This document shows positions 43,239 to 55,648 of a stretch of DNA of 64,000 bases, piece after piece. Made by a program: the position numbers and the translations under genes. Below the pieces are notes generated by a model, which saw nothing but the letters and a program-made list of their open reading frames with translations, searched no databases and had not been told where the DNA came from. This DNA is from Branchiostoma floridae (taxonomy: Eukaryota > Chordata > Leptocardii > Amphioxiformes > Branchiostomatidae): contig NC_049994.1 of assembly GCF_000003815.2 (NCBI RefSeq), positions 12,480,994 through 12,544,993 of the forward strand, read 5' to 3'. Within the stretch, counting starts at the first letter, position 1. Each line of letters opens with the position of its first letter.

Positions 43239-46200
43239 TCTCGCCTGGAGAAAGTCTCACTTGGTATATAAATCTGTGATAAGTCCATTGTAGACCTATA
43301 ATGTCACTGTGTCTAGTTTTATGACATCATCCGAGCTTAGTATTATTTCATGCCCTAATTTGCTATGTGCATTTTAAGTAGCTGATGTGTATAACGCGCA
43401 TACATTTGTACGTCTTTTAAACAATACTGTAGTGTTATGCAGAAAAACACCTACCCCGTACCGGTACTCTTTCTTAAAAAAGCATTGACAGAAAACAATG
43501 GTGCATTCAGCAAGAAATTACAATGTCTTCATACATTTTATGGTGCAAAGTTTAATGATTTGTTTTGTGGTTCTTGTGATTGAGTCTTTAAAGGTTTTTC
43601 CTCCGGTAGCAAAATGTTGGTTGATGCCACTTCTGTAGATGTCTTGTAGTTTGTTTATGTTTTTGTGTGCACCCTGACACGTACACCTTGCCAGGGGTCC
43701 TATTCATGCATTATTTACCAAGTGACGTCAACTTACCCCTGGGGCCCTTACCCCATATTAGATCTCCCAAAGTACATTGTATTGTGAAGCCAACCGCTCT
43801 GCTACGATTCCATACCCCAATCCTCAATACAAAAATCTTTCACTCGAGAAGGGAACCCAGAAAGGCATCTGAAAATCGATGCTTACATCCACAACTTGAG
43901 TGCTTGGGATGTGTTTATTTTTAGCCGCTGCTGGTATCCTAAGCTAACCAAATTTAAAGGGGGCAGAGTTGGGGCATACTATTTCTAACCGGAGATAGGG
44001 GTGACTTGGTTTGCCTTATTATGAAATTGCCCATGCAAACTGAGACTTTTTTTTAACAAGACTTTTTTGATCCATTGAATTTCAAACAGGAATCTGTCCG
44101 TATGTCAGCAGCTCTCAGTTTGCATACAGACAGCTTCTAAAGTAGGCCATATGTTTTCCCTTTGGGTCTGTAATGGTATCAAGCAGAGCAGTTGGCTGGC
44201 CTGTCAGATAACATAAGCTTGCGCCTGTTTGGCCTTATCGCTAATGGGTGATACCACTTCTTACAGTTATAAATGCCGTTTCTGGGTGATATGGACTGGA
44301 TCAATTGAACGCAGCGTTTCGTCAAATTTCTTCCAATATAGCAAGCTTTTTCTGTTTTTATAACTTTCACAGTTGAAGAGTTTTGTTCCCACGGCCATTG
44401 AAATGTGCAGTAAATGATGTTTTTGTAGCTGAGGCGGCAGTCCGTCCGGAGTTTAGTGACCTTTGTACAGTGATGGAGGTGCCTCCATTGTTCAAGGAGC
44501 CTGTTGACGTCCCCTTGTTTGGATGGGGAGGGGCTAAGGTGTTCAAGTTACAGAGTCTACAAGGGTGTTGTTGTGGCCGGACATGGAGGCACCTTCAACA
44601 TATTGATTGCTCACAAAGAAAATGCTCCCCTTCTCCCATCTTTTTGGGCGATGATTTTTTACTCAAACTCATGGAATTGATTGTAGTATGACTGTGAGGT
44701 GGATTTGACAGCAATTTTTGGCAGCTACACGAAACTACCCGCCGTGCTTAAGATTGTGGAGAGTTTGTATGTCGATATTGTCTGTTTTCTGTCCACGTTT
44801 CCTTGCTCTGTGGAGTCATCTCTACGTTCATCCATCCCACTGTACATGCTAAATGAACTTTGCCATCACATTTTCAAATGTCTGGAGGCTACTTGACTGC
44901 TTCAAAAAGCTTGTGTTGCTGCTACTGTCGTTTTAAAACCTTTGCGTGTAGCTTTCCCCCCATCACACACTTCATTTTCCAAGTGCAATTTCATCAGCCT
45001 CTATGTTGCTTGTGTCCACAGCCCATGACCTGTGTGCGACCTGTGACCCAGGGGTCACCTGGCCGGGCCAGAGAGGATCATGGGATGGCTCCCTGGTATC
45101 TCAGCCCCTGGCTGATCATGAGGTTGTCAAGGTAACAACACCGTTACCGTGGTTACAGGCAATTTTTGTAGAGCATGAGAACCTTTCTTTTCCATTTTTC
45201 CTCCCGACTGTACCGCACTAACATTGTACACTTTGATTCCAGATGTGAGCACTGCAATTCTGAGGTCTTCAACACGGCAGCCTCACTGTCAAATAGCTCT
45301 ATACATGTTCTAGGTGATGTATTTCCCCTGTAGAGATAGCGCGTGTGTATAGTCACAACATGTTCGGTAGGAATGTTAGATAGCTACTGAGGTATGGAAG
45401 GTCTGAAAGACTGCTTTTCCCGTTTTGACACACAGTGGACCAAAATTTTTTTAAATGAAATGTTTATTGCACAAAGATCAAGAAAGTTGACAACATTTTA
45501 TAGTTGTAAAGAGCCCTTCCAAGCCATTGTGGCTGTTATTAGAGTTATATATATTGCATGTTTCTATGACAAGAAGGGGTCAATATTTGAAGGAACGGTA
45601 GACAACATATTTTGTATAATAGAGCACACTTTTCTGACCAAAAAAGGGAGTTGTAGAATATCTTCTGAAAGAAGCTCTATTTTTGTATAAAAAGAAGCCC
45701 AGTAAAGACTGGGTGCCAAAAAAAACAAGAACGAGAAAGCTTGATCTACCTACGTCTGCAACCAAAGTGTTTGACGCATCTCAGAACAGCTATACCTTCC
45801 GCAAGTAATGGCCTCTTTTGTTAAGTCAACAACACATTCAACATCTTAGGGAAAACCAGCCAGAATCCATTGCATTTGTCAATGAAAGGAAACAACAAAC
45901 GTGTGAAACTGTTCGTCTCTTTTCAAAGCTGAAATCTTGTGCCAAACATTGAAAAAATTCAACTTCTTAACTAACTAGGCTACAGCTGTGCAATATACAG
46001 TGCCAAAATTGAGCAATTTGAATCAGAAACTGATTCAAAATGAAAATAAAATTGTCAACTCAAAGTAGTTTAAAACTGCAAATGTTGAAAGTAGAGTTTG
46101 TCAAAGTGGCATTTGAATTTGTTGGGTTTCTGACTGGTTCCCTCTAGAATATGACATTTTTTCAATAAATGAACTTCAATGCACTGAAGGAGTAACATAT

Positions 46201-48646
46201 AAAATGGGCATGGAGTACTGCTCTTTCATATGGACACAGCCAGCCAAACAGGATTTGAACAGGAATGATGATTGTTAATAAACTTTGCAGAATTAGGGAA
46301 CACCTGAAATGATGTGACTGTTGGAAAATGCAATGTTGATGAGAATGAACTTGAATGGAGAATGTTTTAACATGGAATTTGGCTTCAATTACATCTGTCT
46401 TCTGTGGTTTATTTTTGGGTAATTATATGTAGTCCTCATAGTACTACCAATCGAGTCCCTCTACAAGAGATCTAATATCTAAGGTAGATTCTAAATTCTG
46501 GTAAGCTTTGAATGTAAACTATTCTCAACTGAAGGTTGCCAATGAACACTCCTAGGCTGGCTACACTCCTTTGCCAGGTTTTGATACAGTCTTATGCTAT
46601 GTGGGATCTGCTTGGAGAGTAAACTATAATGAGTCTTCATTTAGAAAATATCACAGCAACTTATCATGAGATGTTCTGTAGTGCAGCTGGTTCAGCAAGT
46701 GCAAAAATAGCAGTAAAACATGGCAGATCCGAAATGTCAGTCATCCAGTGGAAGTAAATGGGGAAGTCAGCTGTTTTAATGGCAGTTGCCAGACAAGATG
46801 ATAACCTGCTGATAAAGACAAAGTACTACTAGTATTCTTGAAGCCAACAAGATAGGCAGAACCTCCCCCATCGTGATTATTCAACACATGCCTTTACCAT
46901 CTGGTATGCCATGGGTCCGAAAGAGACATGGAATGAGAACAGACATCATCAACAAGAAAATATGTACCTGTATTGGATGCAGACTTCATGCATTCATAGT
47001 TGACATAACGCAAATACATGGTTTTTGGATCTTGAGTGCACTGTTAGAGTAGGGCTATTTTATTTAGTGCAAAATGGGCCACAGGTGTGGCTTGGAAGGT
47101 AGGGAGAGAATCCAGATGAACTAATGAGTGTAGACAGAAAGTGCCTGCCCTAGGGGCAAAATCTTTCACTACCAGGTCAAGTCATGCATGGGAGCCAGGA
47201 GGTAAACAAAGATGATGTAGGCAAGTAAAAAAAGAAGGCAGAAACTTGTCACTGCCATATGTCCACTGATCTGAGTGAATTGTTGGTTAATTAGATGTCA
47301 TAGATACAATTTTGTGTTTGAATCTGACAGGGACAACTAACTGAATGCATGTCTGGTATTGCTTTTAATATGACAGTCTGTTTCTGTTGAACAATACAAA
47401 AAGGGTCTGAACATTAGATTTTAGGCATCACAACTGATCCTATGGCTAATCTATCATGAACGTTCCCATTGTTGTAATCTGCAACCCTTCAAAGGCCCCT
47501 ATTGTAGGGTTTTGCTGCCAGGACCTGGCACATTCTCAAGACCAAAATTTCCAACTGTTTCCAATCATGATAATCAATTAAACATTTTGTCATTTGATTA
47601 GTCCAGACGAAAACAAATACATGTACTTGCAACCAAAATTCCAGGTATTCAACATGTTTGTATGGTATGACAACATCAGATTTGATCAGGCAGATTCAAA
47701 TTGTTAATAGAAAATCTATATGAGAGGGATGGAAACAAATTCAAAGCTGGGGAGAGCCCTGACAAGTCCTTAACATTAACCATGCTGCTACTGGGGTACT
47801 ACAACAAAAATGAATACAGTTTACCTACCTGTTAGGAAATACTTAGCATTTGGTACTGTAAATCTTAAAACTTTCATGGTGGTTTTGTTTTCACGATAAC
47901 CTTACGAAATCATGGCACCACAAAGATCTACAGAATTATTCTATTCATGAATTTAAAAAACTGCAAAAGTAAATGAATGTACAGTATTTATAGAGTGAAT
48001 CACCTCCAGCGACATACCATGCGTCAATGGATTATGGAGACCTGCCCACCCTGGAATGTAGGCCATGCAGACTATGTTTAATTCATGGTTCCATCCTAGA
48101 TTATGGGGCTTATTCAAACAAGGCGATTTGTGGAATGGCGAAATTTCATAGATGGCCTTGCACTGTTGTTCATGATTTACTAGGCCTAACGTCACCTTGT
48201 AATATTTAATCATGAACAGAAATTGCTTTATGGTTAAGCATGTCTTGTAATTGATGACCAAACTCTGAGTGGACTTGTAGAATGGTCACCGTAGACACCT
48301 GGCTCATGACTGCCAGTTTCCTTTAAAATAGTATAGCAGTTCATGTGATTCAAATTAACCCATGCTAGAATATGAGATATCCCTCTCCTGTACCAGATAT
48401 TGGTAAGGCATGAGCACCCTCCCACTCAGGGTTGACAAGATCGTTAGGCTTTGCCGCGATTGTCAACCCTGAGTGTGAGGGTGGACCTTCTTAAGCTAAA
48501 TCGTGTGTTGCAATCGTAAGTCACAGTATATTTCTGAAAAAATTGACAGGCAGAACAATTTTCATCCCAACATATGCTTGGTGATTTACCCCTAGCAAAA
48601 CAACATGTTTATGATTATGTACCGTATCCAAATCATGTCCAGAAAC
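43239..48646. other. HEXIM 3' region and gene-poor sequence
   Basis: No coding frame I can support. The first 1-2 kb is probably HEXIM 3' UTR, although I cannot fix the poly-A site. An isolated right arm of family C (GATCTGCTTGGAGAG) lies near 46602. A 70-base hairpin (CACTCAGGGTTGACAA and its complement) lies at 48414-48484. A fragment of family A begins near 47857. Confidence 0.5.
48414..48484. repeat. Short hairpin repeat
   Basis: CACTCAGGGTTGACAA and TTGTCAACCCTGAGTG form a strong stem. CACCCTCC and GAGGGTGG extend it. Possibly a very short MITE; no coding role. Confidence 0.7.
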
Positions 48647-48840
48647 TACTGTAAATGCAGAAACTTTCGCGGTGGTTTAATGTTCGCGGTTTTTGCGGTG
48701 GCCCCTTCACCATGAATTTAAAACCACTGCTAACATTTTTCCACGGCAGTAAGAGGCTACAGTGCATGTTACTACCGCGAAAAGTCCTTTTCCCGCTACC
48801 ACGAAATTAAATCCCCGCACACTTAAATGCATTTACAGTA
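48647..48840. mobile_element. MITE family A copy, opposite orientation
   Basis: TACTGTAAATGCAGAAACTTTCG at the left and AAATGCATTTACAGTA at the right, with GCGGT-rich sub-terminal inverted words. Confidence 0.82.
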
Positions 48841-48907
48841 AATTTACAACATACAATGGAGAACCCCTAAAATGTCAGGGGCACCATGGTCTAGCTTTAT
48901 CCAAAAT

Positions 48908-49015
48908 ACAATCTCCAAGCAGATGTTTGGATGGAAAGTAGTTGTGAAGCTCTCTGATCAACTGGCATTTTCAGGTAAGGTCAGGAAAGCCAACATCTGC
49001 TTGGACTTGGAGATT
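48908..49015. mobile_element. MITE family C copy with 9-bp target duplication
   Basis: AATCTCCAAGCAGATG near the left end and TTGGAGATT at the right. ATCCAAAAT at 48899-48907 recurs at 49016-49024, the same duplication length as the 19851 copy. Confidence 0.82.
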
Positions 49016-49783
49016 ATCCAAAATGGCTCATAGCCCCCAATATGTGTACTCAATCAATATCGATATCAAACGGGAAATTACAGAGAACAAATTCATCATT
49101 TCATTCAAACCAAGGAGATTCATAACCTCCTTAATCAAACCAATGTTTTTGAACTTTTTCCATTGAAAAATAAGTTTGGCATACCATTCACAACACTAAA
49201 TGGACAATCCCTAAAGAATCTGAGGACCAAGGGTCTTCTGGCATGGATCCAAAATGGGCCACCCCTAGTGACCTTTGACCTAAGGTGGTTCCCTTGAGTA
49301 AAATGTAAACATGAGGGAAGAAATACTATCCCTGATTATTCTGTCCCTGCATCCCATTTCTAGCCTCATACATTTCAGCTATTTTGCCAAAGGGCTTGTA
49401 GTGTACCATATGTGTAAAACTACATAAATTTAGTGGCTTGAGAAAGGCATGGGTCTTCTATCTGGGTCATTGAGTGATTGACACAGTTTCTGTACAAAAC
49501 ACACCTACACATGATGATCACTGGCTTGATTGATTGGTACAATACTGTCTGTATGAATAATTTAAAACGTAAACACTGACCTACATGTATGCAAGTGAAA
49601 TTAGAAAAGTTGTAGACATAGAATTTTGTTTGTTTCAAACACAGATGAGGTCCGAATGGGAACAGTGGACCCATATTTACATAGGGTGAACCATTAATTC
49701 TCCAGGAAGGGGAAGGAGATTTGGTCAGATGGGATAATGAGCGTGTCTACATGTAATGGGACAAACTAGGCATTATTTCCTAC

Positions 49784-49973
49784 TACTGTAAATGCGTTTA
49801 AGGCCGCGGGAAAAATGACTTTTCGCGATGGTTTTAAGTTCGCGGTAGCAATATGCACTGCAGTCTCTTAATGCCATGGAAAAATGTTCGCAGTGGATTT
49901 AAATTCGCGGTGAAGTGGCCACTGCAAAAACCGTGAACATAAAACCACAGCGAACATTTCTGCATTTACAGTA
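49784..49973. mobile_element. MITE family A copy
   Basis: TACTGTAAATGCGTTTAAGG at the left and TTCTGCATTTACAGTA at the right. The internal TTCGCGGTAGC and GTTCGCGGTGAAGTGGCC match the 20925 and 31478 members. Confidence 0.85.
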
Positions 49974-52546
49974 TACCAATTGGTCTGTACCTTAAGCTAT
50001 AACTTAGTATAAGCACTTTCTTCTGAGAACATTCTTCCCTACAAATACATGTACAATTATCTAAAGTAGTTAGGGTGCTGTCTTTGGTAGTAGTCGCTGG
50101 CTCAGTAGTTAGTCACAGGCTCATTATCTTCTTACAATCAAGTGGAAAGATTAAACCAGTGTTAACCTCCTTGGTGTTACATGTTACGTAACTCAGTAAG
50201 TAACTTTAAGTTAGTAACTGAAGATTACACCTGGGTACTCTTCTATTTGTTGACTCTACATGTTTATCTAAACAGATAAATTGTGTTTGATGGATATTTG
50301 ATGAGCCCCCTTATGAAGATTTATCCAATTAATCTTATATTAGAGTGGACAAAGGGAACACAGAATGGATGTGTGGGTGGCAATATTTTAACAGCATAAG
50401 TTGTGCATGATAGAAAAAAAACAGCAATGATGTTGGAAACAAAATACTAGTATCTCAAATTCTTGTTTAATTTCTAGTCAACATTGTTTCCAGGTGGAAT
50501 TTGATTTGATTTTTGACACAAGTCATTACAATCCAGGCCTTCAATGTTGTGCCCAGTTTTGGGTAAAGACAGTACAGCCAGATGTTCTCATCATGTTATC
50601 AAGTTTGACATTTGTGACTACATGCCTAGAGACTGGTATTCTTGGCAATAAATTACTAGGGCAGACCACAGGCACAGCATCTTCAATGCAATCTATAATA
50701 GAATTTAAATGTTAAATACAAAAGAACCTTAAAATCATGTTTCTAGGGATTTTCTCAGGGGATTTGCCCATATCATATGTTAAAGAAATTTGACAGAACA
50801 TAACAGTGAAGGCAGAGTGAAATATATTCTTGGATCTCATCATTTGAATTCTTTACATGAATGCAGTCAATAGCATTATTAGTTAAGTTTAATATAGATC
50901 AAAGAATGAACTTAACGTTTCTCCTTTGCGTATTCGCTATGTTAATTTCATTCTATTGCATAGGAAATAACTTGAGTATTGACAGGCCTTTTTAAATGCA
51001 CTGGCACAACTTTGTTGTTATTGACTACTTCATGAATGCAAGAACGGAAAGACATATGTTTACTTCCTATGGACACTACAGCACTTGGCATGAACCATAT
51101 GAAAACATATGGTACCCACTAAAGAACTTACAGACTACTACTAGTATATATGACGATCCATTTGGTCAGGGTTAAAGCCCCCTGCTGTGCTTTTGGCAAT
51201 GTGACCAGCCAAAAGTATGGCAAGGATCCTCTAAACGAAAGAGCAATATTTATCATGCAGCTAAATGCCATAACAGTTGCAAACTGTGCTCTGTACTGTG
51301 AATTCACTAAAGATTGCAGCAGCTATATCTTCCAACAAAAACAAATAGCTTGTGATGTCTTTGAGTTTGCAGTTGATACATGCCCGTAGCCAGGGGGGGT
51401 TCGGGGGGTTCTGAAGAACCCCCCCCACACGATCGAAGGTCCGCTTTTTCACGCTCGAAGGTCCACTTTTTCATGTCAAGATTTTTTTCCAAAGGCATGA
51501 CTGATCTGCATTTTTCACTGATAGACATTTCATTCAATCTTAGTGAGTCTATTAGCAAAATTTGCCTCGGAAAGTGCAGGAAATGGCTTTTCAGAGGGTC
51601 CAGATTTCAAAATTCCCCCGGACCTCCATTGTAAAGCCTCGCGGCTTTGGTATCAGACATGATGAAAATATGTCAGGTCGGCCTCAATGACTTATGCCAA
51701 AGTCTTGTGTATTTCAATAGAAATTCCATTAAACTTAGCCAGCGAATTTTGCCCGTCAAAATGCAGGAAATGGCGTTTCAGAAGGTCAATATTTAAATTT
51801 TTTTCCGGAGGAGCATGCCCCCGGACCCCCCTAGGCAGCTCACGCCTTTGCCGTGAGTCTCGCGCCTGCGGCGCTCGATGGTCCCACCAGCACTAAAAAG
51901 AACCCCCCCAACCAAAATCCTGGCTACGGGCATGTGATAGAACACAATAAATACATGGCACAATGAGCAAACTTAAAAACAAAACTTTTAAACTTTACAA
52001 AACTCTCTTGAGTAATCAAAAAAAGCTATGCAGACTGCTTGAAAGAATGTATAAACAACAAAAACATTTTTACGTATCTAATTTCCTAAATCAAAGATTC
52101 TATCTTCTTCCTGCAAATAAAATCCCCCTTTTCACTGCCATTAAATCCAAAATACATCTCAAAGGGTTGCAAATAGCCAGGTATGCCCTTTTATTGTAAC
52201 ATTACATCTGTACATGTAGTACCTAGTTAGACTTTAATGATGTCTATATAATGTTCTTGGTTAAACATAATATTGGAGACACAATAATCTCATTACATTC
52301 ACAGAATGAACATACATTGTACCCGGTACATTAATAACATTAAGCAATTTTCAAAAGAGAACTAAATTTTTCCAAAAAAGTTGTGGCACAATTTTCATCC
52401 CAACTCTTGCCACTGTCCATTGTATAGGTAGTTTCTACCTTGATCACACTTTTGGGGGCAGTAAATTTATCTAGAATGAAACTACAGAATAGAAATAACA
52501 TGTTCCAAAGCCTTAATCCTGTAGTCTTTGTAACAAGTTTGCAGTG
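49974..52546. other. Sequence between MITE A and ADPRS; 3' flank of ADPRS
   Basis: Contains the 51379 inverted-repeat element; otherwise AT-rich with no supported gene. The 450 or so bases nearest 52546 are likely ADPRS 3' UTR (minus strand). Confidence 0.5.
51379..51934. mobile_element. 556-bp inverted-repeat element (CATGCCCGTAGCCAGG termini)
   Basis: CATGCCCGTAGCCAGG at the left and its exact reverse complement at the right. Flanking TGATA is present on both sides (51374-51378 and 51935-51939), a likely 5-bp target duplication. Runs of C and G sit just inside each end (GAACCCCCC / GGGGGTTC). Two internal segments (near 51545 and 51735) are diverged direct copies of each other. No transposase. 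Confidence 0.82.
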
Positions 52547-54318
52547 CTACTCAGTTGTACTGGGTTTTGCCCCATCCCCCTTATTCTGGGCATCTTCACT
52601 GTCCTCGTCCCCATTGTCTTTTTCTATTGTTTCTCCTGTTGCTAGGCAATATAACTGGTCAGCAAACCTGACAGCATCATTGGCTCCCTCACATGCCTTC
52701 ATCCAAGGGGGTGGTACGTACTCAATCCCATAATACGCACCAGCTATGGCCCCTGCCATAGTGGCTATGGTGTCTGTGTCCCCGCCTAAGGAGATGGCGT
52801 AGATGATGGTACGTTCCAGAGCGTTGTCTGTGGGGATGTCGTCGACAGAGCGTGTACAGTGGAGGAAGGAGAAAATGGCTGCCGGAACAGAGTTCAGCGC
52901 TTTGATGTCATTTCCAAGTTGGTCTTGAACTTCCTGCCTTGAGACCTTTTCCCTTTGTAGAAACTCCTTCATGATTTCTAGTTTTGCACAGTAGGGCTGG
53001 TCTGGCAAGGATGCCTCTTTAGATGAAGCTGCCTCTTTGCTCCCTTTCTCTTCTTCTGATTGGTCACCTTCAGTGCCTTCTGATTGGCCAGTTTTGTTGT
53101 CCTCTGATTGGCCAACTGCCTGTCCTTCTGATTGGCTGCTGCCTGCATCATTTACCTCAACTATCCTCATCTTCTCAAGCAAGTTGTCTACAAACTTAAC
53201 CACATTTAAGTTCTCATCTTTACTCTGCTGCAAAGCAAGATGAACAGCTAATGCTTCCAGAATAGCCCCATTATACCCTTCCCTATTGAAATGCGTAATC
53301 ATAGCAGTCTGCTTAGCTACGTCCTGAACTTTCTCCACATTACCATAGGCGTACAGTGCCACCGGTGCAACCCTCATAGCCCCACCATTGCCGTACGACC
53401 CTCTCCCGTCGAACTGCTCTCGTGCCGGCTCAAAGACATCTTGAAGGCCTTCATCAAGGAGCCTGTAGAAGACGGTGATGACGTTCCCTCCGTAGCCACG
53501 GCCAGACTCCCTCTTGTACTCCTTAGCAAACCTGGTGGCCATGTCACGGGCGTCAAAGCCCTTGCACTCAATGAGGGAGCTCGCTACCGACCTGGAAGTA
53601 TAGAGAAGAGTCAGATTTGAGTAAAGCTTTACTTATGTTCTGAACCTGGTTGGTCAAGTACCGTCAATTGTAATCTCCAAGCAGATGTTGAGGGGGACAT
53701 AAATTGTCATGTTTATTGTAAAGCAGATGCCATGGTCTCTTGCATAATTAATTTGATTTGGACTCACTTCTCGGAGCAATCTTTTTAGCACTCTTTCAAT
53801 ATACGATATTATCCCGAGTCTTCAACTTATGAGGTTATGCTGAACCCTCAACTTATAAGTCTTATGAGTTTGGCACACACATGAAGAAGAAGAAGGGGGC
53901 AGAAACGTCCACCCATCATGTCCTGGGCTACTTAAAGTCTGCGGTTTTGTGTGAAACAAACCTTGCCATGGCTGTGTCATCCGTAAATTCCACCTCCCTT
54001 CCTCTTTGCTTGTTGACATGCTCCACATATCCCAGAATCTGTGTAAGCAAAACAACAACCAAACCATTTAAAAGACGTATACTATCTCAGTATCTGAACT
54101 TGACATCAACACCTACACATACGCACTGAACTATCGTCAGTTCCACGAGAAGTATTTTCATTAACTGTGTAAGACTGTAACATAGTTTTAGCCACCTTAT
54201 CAACTGGCCGACAGCGACCCTCAAACTCGGCACCGATGCAGTCCCCGGCTACGGCGGCCGCAAGACAACCACGAAACCGCGAGCGTAGAATCTGAGCTAC
54301 CGACGCCATTTCAGTCAT
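52547..54318 (-). CDS. ADPRS: ADP-ribosylhydrolase ARH3 (ADPRS), three exons, about 414 aa
   Basis: Removes O-linked (Ser) ADP-ribose and degrades poly(ADP-ribose), using two Mg2+ ions; nuclear, cytoplasmic and mitochondrial. Exons: 54318-54196 (donor uncertain), 54038-53962, 53591-52547. Joined protein: FRGCLAAAVAGDCIGAEFE (N-terminal helix and substrate region), the metal-binding TDDTAMAR (about 60-67), GRGSYGNGGAMR (about 129-140), and the second metal site SLGGDTDTIATMAGAIAGAYYG (about 334-355). Asp/Glu residues of the family are all present. It matches ARH3 rather than ARH1/ARH2 in YGNGGAMRVA and in the C-terminus. Longer than human (363 aa) because of a repeat insert of about 40 residues (about 216-258) and a Ser/Asp-rich tail. 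The first donor could be AAG/GTGGCT (chosen, giving VDK-ILGYVEHV) or ACA/GTTAAT, 27 bases later. Confidence 0.94.
53038..53133 (-). repeat. 24-bp coding minisatellite in ADPRS exon 3
   Basis: Four consecutive 8-residue units QSEGQAVG, QSEDNKTG, QSEGTEGD, QSEEEKGS. On the plus strand the units share CTGATTGG. They sit in a loop region that is short in human ARH3, so they probably leave the fold intact. Confidence 0.85.
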
Positions 54319-55648
54319 CTTGGAAACTTCCTTGTTGGCTGTCTCTAGTTACTGTTCTAGTGCCTTATTGGTACAGCCCTTAGATCAAAACATTTCTTCA
54401 TTTTGTACCTTTATACAATTGTTTAGAGACATATTGAAAATGAAACATCCCGAAATTTGGTACTTCATTCTATGTGAAGGACTAATTACGTAAAATAATG
54501 ATTTTATGTGTCATGTTTTGATTAGGCAACTATATTTTATGCACAAAACAGCTAAAATGTCAAAGGTGAATCATTTGTAAGGAACAAGATGGCGGCGATG
54601 GACGGTTGAAGAATGTAGTATCGGGTTTTGGCGGTACTTTTAACTGTAAGAGGGTCTCGGGTTTCCCTTCATTCGAAGGTAAGGACATCTTAGATGCTCA
54701 AGCGCTGGTTACAAACAAGTTGTGTAAGTATAAACAGTCAGAACAAGGCTTGGGGAAGCCTGGCGTTTTTGTGTGTAGAGTCGAGTTGCGGGGAGGGGGG
54801 CTTTTGTTGACACACTGACGGAGCAACATTGGGGAGAAGACAACGCTGTGAGGCATGACGAAGTTGGGAATTGAGTTATTTCTGTCTGGGGTCTGGTAGA
54901 ACAGAAAATTGAAGGACGTGGAGTTGAATACCAGCTGGTAAGAGGTTGTAAGGGTGGTTGGAAGAAAGGCAGTTTTGTGGTTCAGAAACACGACTAGGAA
55001 CCTTATGTTTAGTGTGTCTATCTTATGTGGAAGACTGCGAGAATTATTTTTCTTATTTGACACGGAGATTTGAAGTACGTTTCACTGGTATCTGGCTTGT
55101 CCATAGTCATCGCCATTGTAAGAATATACTAGTAACTGTAACGTAACACTTCACCATAATGTTGACTCTGGAAGTTGAACATACAACAGGTGGCCCTGAT
55201 TCAACTAGGTTAAACTTAAGCAATCTTAGTATCTGTCACCAAATGACTTGTCCAATTTTAGATACTGGTGCCGCGACATTCATAATTTCATGTGACTCTG
55301 TACAAAGCATCAAATTACTAGTATTTGGTACATTGATTCAGTAAAACAAGATTGCAGCCAACACTACAGTAGAGGCTTTTCATTGGTGCCACAGTAATTA
55401 TAACTTGAATTCCCAGCGACCATGTTAGCATGTACACGTATGTAATTGAGTTTCAGCATGAGACATAGCACTGTAATTCAACGTGGCACAAATGACATTA
55501 AATCAATGGCCTGCATACAGTTGTAAGACTGGCTGATTACTGGCATATTGAAGTAATGTAGCCCCTTTGAATTGATACTTTTTCAGGTGACTTGAAGCCA
55601 CAGTGCCATATCACCTGATGTGTGTAGTTGTGCCAAACTTGGACAACA
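54319..55648. promoter_or_regulatory. Shared promoter of ADPRS (minus) and CNTRL (plus), with probable non-coding CNTRL exon and intron
   Basis: Only about 270 bases separate the ADPRS ATG (54318) from an AAGATGGCGGC (54586-54596), a YY1-type element usual just inside transcription starts. Downstream, GAAG/GTAAGG (54678) and TTGT/GTAAGT (54723) are good plus-strand donors for a 5' UTR exon. A six-codon upstream frame (ATG at 54589 to TGA at 54609) lies in that exon. The remaining bases to 55648 look intronic. Confidence 0.5.
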
